From Aporrectodea caliginosa (lineage: Eukaryota; Annelida; Clitellata; Crassiclitellata; Lumbricidae): a stretch of 64,000 nt of DNA. The stretch covers positions 881,209-945,208 of the forward strand of contig JACEVL010000061.1 in assembly GCA_020284085.1 (NCBI GenBank), in the 5' to 3' direction. The notes under the pieces were generated by a model that saw nothing but the letters and a program-made list of their open reading frames with translations, ran no database searches and was not told where the DNA came from. Each line of letters begins with the position of its first letter. The first letter of the stretch is position 1. This document shows positions 1 to 11,333 of the stretch, in pieces. The translations under genes and the position numbers were made by a program.

Positions 1-210
1 CAGACTTAGAAGATGGTTTAATATTCAATACTCATTCACACACAGAATAAAAACATTCCCTCACTGCACCTTATAAAATCACTCGCATCAAAATGTCTGA
101 ATATCAGAAACACTTATGAGCCAACCCTGAAGCTCGACTCTAGTTGACAACAGACATAAACACCAAACCAATTCAATTAATATAATGTTTCAATCAGCTT
201 ACACTGTTAC

Positions 211-265
211 CGCAGCCCATTTATCCACGGCACGCCTCTTTCTCTCCTCTTCTTCTTGTACATGT
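211..265 (-). CDS. Internal coding exon of an unidentified minus-strand gene (partial)
   Basis: On the minus strand a pyrimidine-rich stretch ending TTTTCAG precedes position 265, and a GTAACA donor follows position 211. The 55-nt exon supplies one base to finish a split codon and then 18 codons rich in Glu, Arg and Lys (ending AVDKWAA). The phase matches the donor of the exon at 462-965, so the two join without breaking the frame. The gene continues off the left edge, so its 3' end is unseen. The charged composition suggests helix or coiled coil. I do not recognise the family. Confidence 0.6.
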
Positions 266-461
266 CTGAAAACAAAGGCAATTACATTAGGCAGAAATTA
301 ACATCTTCCTAACAACTGCACTGTAATGATCTTCACTCTTAAATATCATCCACCAAATGACAAGAATCAATGAGCTAAAAATAAAAGAATACCAATTATT
401 GAAGTCAAAATTTTTCTGCATCGACATTTATAACTGGAGAAAACAACATCTTTTAACCTAC

Positions 462-965
462 TCTTGTACTTTTCCCCAGTGTCGGTGTGACGCTTGATGA
501 CCAAATGGAGTTACCGCCGATCCAGCTGTTGCCAGTGCATCACTTCCAGGCGTTTTCTGGGTCAAAGAATTTTGGTATGGAGAGATAGACGGTTCTTGTA
601 AAGACTGATCTGGCTGCTTTGCTGACTGAAACCGAGATGAATCTCTTCCGTCACGTGCCAGCAACACATTGTTAGCAAACGACAACTGGTTCTGGCTCAT
701 CAGCGGCTTTTCTTCAGGCTTAACAATCTTTACAGTTAATGGCTTGTGCTCTTTACCAGCTAATTCTCTCCGTCTAGCAGACAAGCGTTCCCCTGTCATT
801 GCAGAAGCAGGAGTCACTCTGCGTGCTGGCCCAGGGTGTGTTGTCACGGCGGCTGTACCTTCAACTTCACTATCAACCACAGATGATGAAACTTCAGTGT
901 GCTTTTGATTAGTGTGAGGATTCATTTTCAGGAGTTGGTGCTTAGCAATTCGTCTTTTATATGAC
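462..965 (-). CDS. Coding exon of an unidentified, probably disordered protein (partial)
   Basis: This 504-nt exon is open from the acceptor (CTGCCAG before position 965) to a GTAGGT donor just after position 462. It starts with one base of a split codon and ends with two, and joining it to the exon at 211-265 keeps the frame; reading on without splicing hits TAG at once. The about 168 residues are rich in Ser, Thr, Gln and Pro, with basic patches near the start (SYKRRIAKHQ) and middle (ERLSARRRELAGKEH). This fits a disordered linker, perhaps of a cytoskeletal or nuclear protein. No catalytic motif is visible. The upstream exons lie to the right and were not identified with confidence. Confidence 0.6.
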
Positions 966-2074
966 CTGGCAGACACAAAATTTTGAGACAATACATCAAA
1001 TAAGAGGAAACATTTTATAAATCAAGCAAATCTTTTAGCAAAAGTTCATAGTTGAGGTAATATATCATGATTAACAGATGCACTGTGTGAACCCACATCC
1101 ACAGAGTCCAGAGAGTAAACCGGGTCCTATCCATGTTATCATTATACCCCACAGCAGGCATACTGGGAGAAACTCTGTCCAGGGCCAACTGGTAAACGAT
1201 AAAATTTCTCATTAATTTTAGACAAGAATATTACAGATTGGATAACAGCTGATAATTTACAATGCGATCCTTTAGACAAAGTGCTTTAAGCTTCCAGAAA
1301 GGAAGAGCAATTAAGTGCATTTAAATCTTCCATCCATGGTTTCCTGGTTATCCTTGTCACATGGGCTACGATTCTAAACAAGTCTGAAGTCAATCTAGTT
1401 CTTAGAAAAATAAGCGCAAACTGGAACAACCATTCTACTACAGATGCCAGTGGCCAATTAAATAATTAGTTTGTTGCTATATGACTTTGTCATGTATCTG
1501 TTTCTATGTTTAAAGTTGTCTGCTTGCCAGTGCCAATATAGCATAAACTGTTTTCTCAAAGAAAAGTGGGTGCCATGCATGTGACAGCCAGTCAGGAATG
1601 ACTTTTCCCACTATTTTGCTCACTGATGGACTCTGAATAGCATACGGCTAGCTAAGCAAGCCCTTCACAGGTTCTTATACAATGCACAGTTACACACATG
1701 TGCCAATATACCCAAACATGTGCCCAAATACACACACCAACAAACACATGCCATACCCTCAGTTTAATCTACTGTTATTTGTATATAACTATCTTACAAC
1801 AGTTTTCTTCATTTCCACATGATGATGATGATCTCAGTGACCAAAACAAAAAGACCGCTTCATCATCCAAACATCCAATGATAAAACTCTACACAAAGCA
1901 AAACCAATGTAACAATTGGTTTTCTAAAAATAAACTTGGTCCCAAACACTGCTTGTTTCCAGATAAATCACAATGGTTCAATTTGATTCATCAAGGGTTA
2001 GATTCTTTGTCAAAGGAATCAACATTCTTTGTGAAGCAGTCGTCCAATCAATGGCATGCTTCCTTTGTCATGCA
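966..2074. other. Non-coding stretch, probably intron of the minus-strand gene
   Basis: AT-rich sequence with no convincing repeat. A possible minus-strand exon lies near 1100-1194, where a TTTACCAG acceptor precedes an open frame beginning LALDRVSPSMPAVGYND, with a GTGGGT donor after it. Its phase relative to the exon at 462-965 could not be fixed, so it is not called. Confidence 0.3.
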
Positions 2075-2118
2075 CAATAGACTCAATATCGTTCAGCAGA
2101 ACGATATTGAGTCTATTG
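2075..2118. repeat. Perfect hairpin, 20-bp stem and 4-nt loop
   Basis: The 20 bases at 2075-2094 are the exact reverse complement of 2099-2118, with AGCA between. Pairing stops abruptly at both outer ends. No transposon end or gene feature is attached. Confidence 0.9.
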
Positions 2119-2759
2119 CTACACATGAAAGTGCACTACATCAAATAGAATATTTGCACGAAACAGTTCCTTCTCTGCTTTGACATTCCTGGCCTAGGGC
2201 CTGGTTACAGGTTATTTAGACAAAGCTCAAATTCCAATTTCGTATTTCCAAGTTTAATTTAATGACAGTACACAGAATTGAAAACTCTTAAACCAAAGTT
2301 ATCATAAACCCAAAGTGTAAGCATAAAACTTGGACTGATCCAAGCTGATCCTGATCCTCAAATCACTGCATTGGCTAAGCCATAGATGCTAATGGTATCT
2401 CGAAGTCCTCGGCTAAGCACAGTCAATCAGGTCTGCAACTGGCTTAATTGCTTGAAGGATTCAATATTCTGGCCATCATCCATATCTAATCTTACTGCCA
2501 ACTCTAAATGTTTAGAACTACCCGGGAACTCAGTCCATTCATCTCACTGCCTCATAGCAAAGTTACAATTAACGATGTTTCATTAATGAAAATGTAAGAT
2601 CTTTGCTAAAATAATCACCATAATTGTAACCAAAACCCAGGAAAAACTATAAAATAAAACCCAAAATTCAATGGGCAAAACTGTAACTAGAATTAATATG
2701 GAAACTGACAGTATTAACAATAAAAATAAATAATGAAAGCCACAACGTTCTGTCATTTA

Positions 2760-2925
2760 ACAGTATAATTTGGTATAACATAACATAACATAACATATTT
2801 ATTTGGTAACCAACTCAGTACATGTCGTAATCACATCAGGTTTTTACAAGTTTTGTCGGTTGACACAGGAGACCCAAAAGGGGCTGAAGGTCCTGCTAAC
2901 CAGGGTCACCTGAGACAATTAAGTT
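2760..2925 (-). mobile_element. Retroelement 3' tail (LINE or SINE), minus strand
   Basis: Read on the minus strand, the segment ends in a poly(A)-signal-like AAATAAATATG followed by repeats of TTATG, the pattern of a non-LTR 3' tail with a short tandem repeat. No coding part is left. Assignment to a particular family is not possible by eye. Confidence 0.5.
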
Positions 2926-3206
2926 GGAAAGATGCATCACGGCCAACTATGTGAAGTAAAAGACTACTTAAGCAATAAATGTATCATTGTGTAGATCTGT
3001 TAAGAAGCAAAAATTGTTCAACTAAAAAGGATTTCAGTACTATTGGTTATCAAAAAGTAATGCAATCAGAGATTCAATATTAATCCATCTACCAATTATT
3101 CAAATTACAATTGTTGACACTCCAAGGTATGATGTTTCGAAAAGCATAGACGTGATGGTCAAATGAGAAATGCTTTAATGAATTAACTGAGTAGGGTAGT
3201 GTAAAG

Positions 3207-3985
3207 CAGTGCTACTCAAACTGTGGTCTGCGGCCTGGTCCACAAGTAATTGGTAATCGGGCCGCGGAATGATAAACGGAATTGGGCCTGTAGCCACATG
3301 CGAAATGAGTCCAGTTTATTACCAGTCCTCTCACTTCAGTAGGAGTCGCTGCTAACAACATGGCCGCCCATCGATGTTGTTTACAAGAATATACACGAAC
3401 TAGAATCGCTAACCATCGCATAGATTCAAATTTTCGTGTAATGAAAGTTCGGGCAGGCATGCGGCCCACGGGCTGATTTTTCAAATTCTTCTCAACTGTC
3501 TTAGGACGGATAAATATCTAGTACATAATGAACAGTTTTAAACATGTAACAGTACTTAGCAAAAGTATAGGTGCAACAGACATTGACAATATTACACAAT
3601 CAACATTTTAATATAGCCTAACATGTCATAAATGTAAGCTGATGTTTATAAGCACCAGTCCTTGGTCATGTTAGTAAAACAATCGGGGGTGGGGGGGGCG
3701 ATAGCGCATTGGATAACACACTGGCATAGAGAGCGAGAGGTACCGAGTTTGAGTCCCGTAGGGTGGACATGCTTTGTAGGCTGCTATTAGCGCTGTGTAT
3801 TGCAGGCTGTCTGTTCTGTTAGTAGTTAAGATTTATGTCTTCTGTCATTTGTGTTCTTGTGAATTGTTTCAATTGTAGGCCTACACTGTAATCGGTTGCA
3901 GTTTGTCAACTGGATTGTTTCAATAAAGAATATTATTATTATTATTATAACCGGTCTGCAGCATCAGAAAGTTTGAGAAGCACTG
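3207..3985. mobile_element. Non-autonomous hAT element (Charlie-like ends) with a SINE inside
   Basis: The left end reads CAGTGCTACTCAAACTG and the right end, reverse complemented, CAGTGCTTCTCAAACTT; CAGTG-nTTCTCAAACT is the known end motif of Charlie-type hAT elements. The flanking 8-mers are GTGTAAAG and CTATAAAG (6 of 8 identical), fitting the 8-bp hAT target duplication with decay. No transposase frame is left. A tRNA-derived SINE occupies about 3684-3952. Confidence 0.75.
3684..3952 (+). mobile_element. tRNA-derived SINE with (ATT)n tail
   Basis: The head has the two RNA polymerase III promoter boxes of a tRNA: an A-box-like TAGCGCATTGGATAAC and a B-box-like GAGTTTGAGTCCC about 30 bases further. 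A body of about 180 bases follows, then AATAAAG and an (ATT)n tail. The SINE lies inside the hAT element at 3207-3985 and so is younger than it. A clear target duplication was not found. Confidence 0.7.
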
Positions 3986-4752
3986 CTATAAAGGATAAAC
4001 AGAAGACGTCCAAGAAACGCGCTCTGTGGAACTCCTCATGCGAGATGGCATGATTGGAATGAGGCTACCGATGTTTCTTACGGAAAGAGAGGGGAGAGTA
4101 GAGGTTGTATCCACTGGAGAACAGTGTTGGTAAAACCGAATCAGTGGTATCGAAGGCTGTTGAAATATCAAGAAGGCAAGAAATCTGTTGATGACAGATG
4201 GCAGAAACATATTCACCGCAGAGGAAAGTGCGTAGGGTGTCAGCTGAGTAAAGTCAAACTGGTGTGTGGGTTAAGGAACGAGTTGGAATTCCCAAGGAAT
4301 ATGCCTTAACCCGAAGCCAACTCCTTGCGGGACTGTTCTTAAAGATGCCTGTAATATAAGTTCAGATCCAATAATCCTTATAATTATATTCTATTCGGAG
4401 GTAGGTATGTGGACAGGATATTTGAAACTAGATCATCGTGGTTGTGTATTTAAAGCAAATGAAGCCACACTAAATAATAAGAGGAAAGTACGTATACCTT
4501 TCCAAGCTCGCAGCTAAATATCTGGCGAATTAAAGTATAAATGAAATTATACGATACCCATAACCTACGAAAACATACAAAATATACAAATAAAGGAAAA
4601 CGCCGAATTTACGACGAAAGCTCCATCAATGATGACCCATCTACTAATAGGGCGCACTGCTTATCGGCCTCTACTACGCACCGAGCAGTCTCCGAGCATA
4701 CCCGTTACGACTGGAACAAACCGAGGCGCGCACTTGAAAAAGTTTTATATGC

Positions 4753-4804
4753 GCCGCTCGAACCAAATAAGTTTGGTTCGAGCGGCCATATCTGAGATAT
4801 GGCC
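4753..4804. repeat. Two overlapping perfect hairpins
   Basis: Positions 4753-4767 are the exact reverse complement of 4772-4786 (15-bp stem, loop TAAG). Positions 4784-4793 are the reverse complement of 4795-4804 (10-bp stem, one-base loop). The second hairpin begins within the last bases of the first. No gene context. Confidence 0.85.
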
Positions 4805-5338
4805 AGGCTACAAAAAGTTTAACTCATGACGTCCCTCCTCCTCCTCCTCATCATCATCATGCTCCTCTACTAACAGAACATACAAAATATACAAAATATA
4901 CAAATTTTGCCTCCAATATCTATCATTCGCGCGTTGGTAAAATGAGATGTAGAACGTGATGGGTGCCTTGCATGGCTGTCGTATACAGTTAAATTCGATT
5001 CCTGTAATAACTTGTGATCATCCGTTCATACTGATTTGTAATCGCACTGCGTAATTGTCAGTTTGAAAATATTAAAGGAAGAGTATTAATTACCATGGGA
5101 ACAACAAACCCGGTTGCTAGAAGACCAGAAAAAATTACAGGGCAGTTGTTGTTGCGGTGGGTTGCGTCGAGGTTGAGGAGGACATCATGGTAAGATTTCG
5201 TTTGGGCGATGCGTTATTTACGTACATGATACATACATAAATACAGAGCCTACATGTTACACATAAGAGGCTACATACGGTAACATCCGGCATTATTTGT
5301 TTACCGTTTACCTCGTTAGTCAAACGCCGCAAAATTAG

Positions 5339-5458
5339 ATTGGTCTGCGTAATAACGATGCTGTGTGATTGGTTGGGAAAGTTACACTAAAGATTGCGAT
5401 TGGTTGGTTACTATGCAAACATGGTTTGATTGGTTCAGTTTTAAAACGAGTAGCCAAT
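5339..5458. promoter_or_regulatory. Promoter-like array of CCAAT boxes upstream of UBALD
   Basis: ATTGG (inverted CCAAT) occurs at 5339, 5368, 5399 and 5429, steps of 29, 31 and 30 bases, and a direct CCAAT lies at 5454, followed at once by a CRE-like TGACGTG. NF-Y binds CCAAT, and regular spacing near three helical turns is known from multi-CCAAT promoters. The array ends about 115 bases before the UBALD start codon. No TATA box was seen near it. It could drive UBALD, a divergent minus-strand transcript, or both. Confidence 0.7.
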
Positions 5459-5572
5459 GACGTGCCTGAAATTCTTAGCTGCGAGGTGATGTTTATTTTC
5501 ACTGTTTACGTTGTTTTCGGCCGTCTTTCGTTTAAAAGTTAATTTCATTTTTATTTTAAATACTGGTTAAGA

Positions 5573-5680
5573 ATGGATAGTCTTCGGCAGCAAGTTATGA
5601 TGAACCAGTTTGCGTTCGTTAGCGGTTGTCACCCTGAGCAAGCGAAACAGTATCTCATGTCTTGTAATTGGCACTTTGAG
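5573..5680 (+). CDS. UBALD: UBALD coding exon 1
   Basis: This exon has 36 codons from ATG to the GTGAGG donor and encodes the first two helices of the UBA-like domain. The 5' untranslated sequence upstream lies next to the CCAAT array. Confidence 0.93.
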
Positions 5681-8600
5681 GTGAGGTCAACATTGTTTAT
5701 ACTACTACAATGGGAACAATAACATTGGATGAGAAATTCTCCTTACCCTCAGACCACGGAATTCCAAACAAGAAATATTCGTTTGAGCTACTAAATACCT
5801 TAAAGGACACAAAACTATAGCTTAAGTATTACAAGTGTAATTAAAAAATACGTACAATAGTATAATTATAATGTTGTATCATTGTGGTGATAATAAATAC
5901 TTTGAGCAGAGTCAGTGATATCCTGGGACATAATTAAGGGCCTTTTCACTATAAATGCCTATATAACAAATGCTTAAAGAATAAATTAATTCTCTTCATT
6001 AGCACGGGTAGCTGAATGTCTGCAGCAAAATATAACCCAATCTGACAAAGCAATTCGTAAGTATGCATTCTTCTGTTACCAAGCCCAAACTCAAAGAGGC
6101 TGTCAATGTTTTTAGAAGCATTAACTCTGTCATTGAAGATGAGATTTTGCTAGAACTGAGGAACAAGGCATTACAGCAGCACACTCTAGACATATGATGA
6201 CGAATAAAGCAGAGGATTAGTTCAATAGTTAAGGCATTTTAGTCCTTATAGCAAGGAGACAGTTGAGCAGGGATGCCCAAGTGCATGTTTTGGTTCAGAG
6301 CAGACCTCAACTATGCTGATGATGTGGCTCTCTTCACCCACCTTCGTCTGCGTCAGGCTGCTCAATCTATCACCCCTCCTCGAGCTTTCCGCTCAAAACT
6401 GAAGTCTCACCTCTTCAAGAATTCATACCCTGATTCATCTGATCCTCCACCTTCCAATTGTGAATGACACATGCCTGAACAGCTGCACTGACCCTCTGGC
6501 AACTGGACTCGGACCTCCCCCTGTGGACAACCCCTCTGACTCGATGCAACGCTTGTGAAGAAACTGGTGCCGTGCGCTTGGCTTTTGAGTGCGCTTTAGA
6601 AGTTTGTAGCTTATGATTATGATTTCTGAAATGTTGGAGATCCTTGTTCTGTTGTTGGAGGCAGTGGATAAGGAGGCACTTACACTCAGACTAAAATTTT
6701 GCTGGGCCAAGACAAAATCCAGATTACAATGAACCCATACCCAACACTGGATCATGGTAGGAAACCAGGTTGAGCTGGTTCATGGGTTCCTACATTGGTT
6801 CTAATGTCAAGGCCACTGGTGGCCGTGAACCTGAGGTTTGGTGGTACTTGGCCTTTGCCAGAGAATGCATTCATGAGCAATGTACAATGAGCATATAATT
6901 ATAGTAATAACATCTGTCTGGATGTTACTACTATAACTGATGGGCCTTTATAAGGAAGACATGCTGTCCATCCTCTGACACGGAGCAGAGACTTGGATGG
7001 TAACAAAGGGCTTGGAGGTGAAGTAGGATGCCTTTCAACAATGGTGCCTGAAATACTGAGATATATCTATGCACAGTCTACACCCCATGTTTCACGGATG
7101 ATCCATGTTGCACGTTGCAGCAGGCAACAGGAATATTCTATGGTCCTAGGCTACAAGCAGCCCCAAGAGATTGGAAGAGACTGGTTAGATAGGCCAAATG
7201 CCACAGTGCTTGTGTTAATGTCTGAAAGTTACAGGACCATGCAGTGTTGAGGATTCAAAGGACAACTTAGAATCCAGAATTACACCTGTAGATGTAGATT
7301 ATTATCTCCAACTGCCTCACCAGAGCTGAATTTTAGAAGTGAATTTATTTAAGTGTCCATTTAATTAGGAGCCATATTCACATTTGACATTTGTAGGTAA
7401 TATTTTTAGCATATTTAAAACTCAAATGTTAGAAAAGCAAGCTGTATTGAATGAGCCATAGTGTGCAAAGATCTGTCAATGCATTTGAACCGGGTAAGTT
7501 AGAAACTAACTTTATAAGTGGTCAGTCCATTGTTCCCGTTTTGATGGTAGTGTTTAGTTATTCTCTATAAGTAAGTTTTTTTAATAGCTTGGTATTTGCT
7601 AGGGCAAGTCTTTCCTTTTTTTGGTCCTTTTGGCTTGTATCACCTTCATCATCATAAATTCACATACTAAACCCCTATTTGCACAATACAACTTGTTTTA
7701 AAACATTACGCAACTCAGATTCATGCAAACCTGTGAATTTACGTACAAGTACCACAATAATCTCTTTCCTCCTTCATTTTCATCCAATTTTAGTCAAATT
7801 CCGCATACAATTAATATGAGAAGTAAGCAAGACTACAGAAGCATATATGCCAGAACAAACACTTGTAAAATGTCTATCAGATACCAGGGCCCAGTCCTAT
7901 GGAACAGCCTTCTGCCCAGTATCCGAATTTCATTATGTTACAGACATTTCAGACACTCATTGTGTGCACACACAGTGGAGCTTATGGTTTAGTCTCTTAG
8001 TTAAGATGTAGTTAAGATGAATGTTATCTTTTCTAATGCACACATAATTATGCTGTATACATACATGTATGTATGAGCAATGCTCCAGCATCATTATTTT
8101 CCATGGTACATCCAAGACTAATACGGGTGTGCTTGGACAGGTCCCAATTATTGTTTCTACTTATGCAACTTCCGTCATCATCGTCTACCCACTTACTTTG
8201 TAACAAGAGGCCCCTAATTGTTTTGTTTTTGTTGTTTTTGGATCAATAAATTGAATTGAATTGAATCTTAGGTATAGCAATTATGAAAATAAGTATGCAG
8301 AAAAGAATTTGAACAAGACTAATAATAAAAATAGGCAGAATTGCATAAACCCTGAGAACTAGTTTTGCTTACCAACTTCACTGATGCAGAAATATACACA
8401 TTTTACAGACTTGTGTTTTTAACCAGATACATGAACTGTTTTCTAGTTGTTAGGTTCTTGTTATTTTTTCAGACGGCGCTCAGTATGTTTTTTCAGGAAG
8501 CAACTGTTGCGCCATGTCCATCATGCAGTGGCACTCAGACTTGCTGCCAATATCCAGTAAGTGTTGGGAAATAAGTTAGTAAACTACCTAAGCTACGATA

Positions 8601-9840
8601 TGTAGACCTTGTGAGCATGACTCTATTGCTGTCAGTGTGTCAGGGATCGGTTGGGACCGGAATGCACCGGAACGGTGTTCCGGTTCTTTTTTGACAACCG
8701 CAACATCAACATCAGTTCCTTCTTTGATTAACATGGCGCCTGAAGGCGGCGTTCCGGTTCTTCCTGATGCCGACGTTCTGGTTGTTTTTTATTTAGGATG
8801 GGATCACTGCAGTGTGTAAAACATTTCCCAACCACATGATGAGTCAGCAAGTTTTGGATTGACTTAGCTAGGGACAGTGATGAGTCGCCAGGTTTGGCCT
8901 GCCTTGGCATGCCTTTGATAGATGCATCCCCACTAGCACTAAAACATAGTCTGATATCAGAATGATTGATGTTCTGACTTGATTTTGTTAATTCATCTGG
9001 TTTGAGTCTAAGTAAGGCCAATAGCTAATGCATTAACACTTTAATGATGAGAGTGTACTAAAAGCAACTGGGAAACCAATGCAGCTCGTTGTTAAAGTGT
9101 TAAAGACATTGTTTTTGATTATCTTTCAGAGCAGCATTGTGTTTTGTGCTCAGTTGATTGAGTTACAGGTGATGCTGACCTGACAACAGCACTTTATAGA
9201 TTTGTATGTAGAGACGGCGTAACATTTTATGTTTGGTGACAGAAATACTTATGGTGAGTGAGTTATTGTGAATTAATGCTATTCTTGGGAATATTCAAAA
9301 GACTTTGTGACTTTCATCAAGTTACTGCTCACTAGAAATTGGTCAAGTCTAGGATTCAAAGCTCAATTCGATACTTAGAAGAGTTACTAACAGTTGTTTC
9401 GTGCTGTTTCTGGTTTGATCAACTGCAAATCTCTGGCTGAAAGTTTAAACTTGCTGTTTTGCAATACTGCTACCAGTTTTTAAATGAATGTCATATATCT
9501 AGATAAAAGAATTTTGTAGAAGGAATGCAAGAGAATAGTTGGTGTGGTACTTTCTGGTTTTTTACTTCTGCCATCTTTTTGATCCATTTCTGATGCCGTA
9601 AGTCGTTTACAAACATTATTAAGGTTATAAAATGTGATGTTGTTGAATTTTCAGATGTGTGGTGCACCAACTAATACACCTGTCACTCCCTCTAGCTTTC
9701 CTGACACACTGAGTGCATTTTCTAAGTTGCTGACTTCTGACAAGCTAACAACTCATCCGCTGGTTTATCCTCCCACATCTCTCATTCAAGCGGAGACGAA
9801 ACCACAGCCAATCAACACAAGATTTACAACAAAACAATGA
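5573..9840 (+). CDS. UBALD: UBA-like domain-containing protein (UBALD1/2, FAM100 family), three coding exons
   Basis: Exons 5573-5680, 8473-8556 and 9655-9840 join in phase 0 to give 125 aa, similar in size to vertebrate UBALD proteins. The N-terminal UBA-like helical region (residues 1-50: MDSLRQQVMMNQF, GCHPEQAKQYL, NWHFETALSMFFQEA) is recognisable, as is the conserved C-terminal stretch NTPVTPSSFPDTLSAFSKL. Introns have GTGAGG/TTTTTTCAG and GTAAGT/TTTTCAG borders. UBA-like domains are associated with ubiquitin binding; the specific role of this family is poorly known. The start is the first ATG after the CCAAT array, and codon 2 onward matches the family. Two Cys-rich spots (PCPSCSGTQTCC) in exon 2 are unusual next to what I recall of vertebrate members. 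Confidence 0.93.
6285..6640 (+). mobile_element. Degenerate LINE 3' fragment in UBALD intron 1
   Basis: A short open stretch resembles the C-terminal end of L2/CR1-type reverse transcriptase proteins (TPPRAFRSKLKSHLFK, then a stop). It is followed by a 3' untranslated-like sequence with a GCGCTTTAGAAG motif and short ATTATGATT repeats. Assignment rests on the C-terminal motif only. Confidence 0.5.
7640..8267 (+). mobile_element. LINE 3' end (L2/CR1-like) in UBALD intron 1
   Basis: The frame at 7723-7992 resembles the C-terminal region of L2/CR1-type LINE proteins (the IRYQGPVLWNSLLPS block). After the stop comes about 270 bases of 3' untranslated sequence ending in AATAAATTGAATTGAATTG, a poly(A)-signal-like motif run into a pentanucleotide tail. 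It is 5' truncated. Confidence 0.65.
8473..8556 (+). CDS. UBALD: UBALD coding exon 2
   Basis: This exon has 28 codons between TTATTTTTTCAG and GTAAGT. It begins TALSMFFQEA, which completes the UBA-like helix, and ends in a cysteine-containing linker. Confidence 0.92.
9655..9840 (+). CDS. UBALD: UBALD coding exon 3 with stop codon
   Basis: The acceptor TTTTCAG is followed by 61 codons and TGA. The exon holds the family's conserved TPSSFPDTLSAFSKL stretch and a polar tail ending TTKQ. Confidence 0.93.
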   Translation: MCGAPTNTPVTPSSFPDTLSAFSKLLTSDKLTTHPLVYPPTSLIQAETKPQPINTRFTTKQ

Positions 9841-10484
9841 TTTCACTTATTAAGGAAAGCTGCAGTAGCTGACATGAGACATGGCACATTGTTGAGCCCT
9901 TCAAGAGTATTTTGTAGTGCAAAAGTGTTGTAAAGAACTGACTGCTTGCTTGACATTTTGGAATTTTCTTATTTGCTATTGTGACTGAACACGTTTAGTC
10001 CTATATTGTAACATGCGGATATTCTGCTTTGACTGCACCAGAGGCCTTTCTGTCATTTTCTGTTGTTACATCTCAGGATTAAAGGCGCTGAAGTATTCTC
10101 CTCTCCTGCCAGGACCGACTCAGTGAACCAATTATGATCACAGTTTAGTTTTGTTCTTGGTTGACTGATTTTTAATTTCTGCATCTCAGAGTCAGTTCCT
10201 GATGTGTCGCATGAAATGGACAGTTTGTTATTGAACTTTGTAACTTTTAAGCAATAGCTGTGCAGCTTTGCCATTTAGTTTGCTCTTCTTGAGTTTGCAT
10301 TTCTGTCTAATGATCCTTCCATATGTTCAAGAATATACTTGTAACTGTTGATGTAAGATTGTAACAAGTGAACTATTACTATACCCTTATTTACTGTTCA
10401 TACAGTTTACTAAAACAATATAAAATCTGGCTTAAATAATAGCAGATTTATCAGCAAGCTCGTTATACATAACCTTCTAGCATC

Positions 10485-10612
10485 TCTACCTCTTTCTCTC
10501 ACCTTAAAACCTTCCTTTTCTCTCGGAGTACCTTGCGCTGGGAACGCTTCTGAAAGGCTTATGCTATGTGAGAAGCGCTTTATAAATGATCAAATACAAT
10601 ACAATGCAATAT
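10485..10612 (+). mobile_element. LINE/SINE tail fragment
   Basis: The frame TLKPSFLSRS followed by AGAAGCGCTTTATAAAT and an ACAAT-type tandem tail matches the 3' ends of the L2-like copies elsewhere in the window. It lies in the UBALD 3' untranslated region or just beyond. Confidence 0.5.
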
Positions 10613-11327
10613 GATGTGTATGATTTAAATCTTTCAATCTGGGATATTACCATATCGAAGTAGCTTTTTGTTCATGCATCGACAGTTGAGAATGGTTTCC
10701 TATTTAGAATTTCGTATGAGCGATAAGTAATTTAATTGTGCCACTGATGTATTGTGCCAAAGATCAGATTTCAACTACCACTACCTTCTGTTGCAATACA
10801 AATTTCCACTGATTTTCAAAAGCAAGGCCAAACCGTTTTTGAAAACAATTTCTGATGTTACATGACTTGTATAAATTTGAAATACATGTATTGCTGGTCA
10901 TTTAAAAATTGTTAGCTGACTTGAAGGTTATGTATAGCTCATGATGTAGTCACAGGGCAAGCACCTAGATATAGTGCAATGAATCTTACAAACGTACTTG
11001 ACTGTGGAAATTCTTAGTCATTTTCTTGTATAGAGTCACCTTTTCAAAGTCTTTGTAATGCCCTGATACCCAATCTATTCTGTCTACATTTATGTGATTA
11101 CTTTATGAGTAGCCTTTTTGTGGCAGGCTATGCTTGGGTACAGAAGTAGTTTTGGTTCTTGCTTTTACAAATGCATTCATTAACATGATTTGCAAACTGT
11201 TTTAAGAAAATAGGTGTTAGATATAAGTAGGCGTAAGTGTAAGCTAATGCGCCATGCGTAATATGTAGGATTTTTTGGTATTGTTTTGTTTGATGATTAA
11301 ATTGTGCTTGAGTGTGATATTTTCAAC

Positions 11328-11333
11328 AATAAA
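11328..11333 (+). terminator. Candidate polyadenylation signal of UBALD
   Basis: AATAAA about 1.5 kb after the stop codon, in AT-rich sequence. Other signals are possible; choice is by position only. Confidence 0.3.

Noticed and set aside
1015..1212. Minus-strand frame with LALDRVSPSMPAVGYND as another exon of the left-edge gene
   Set aside because: Acceptor and donor are possible but the phase to the next exon could not be confirmed.
5095..5189. Possible coding exon MGTTNPVARRPEKITGQ with a GTAAGA donor, plus strand
   Set aside because: No partner exon and no promoter-like sequence upstream; an opposing minus-strand reading (MMSSSTSTQPTATTTAL) is equally plausible, and the stretch resembles 36578-36655, so it may be a repeat.
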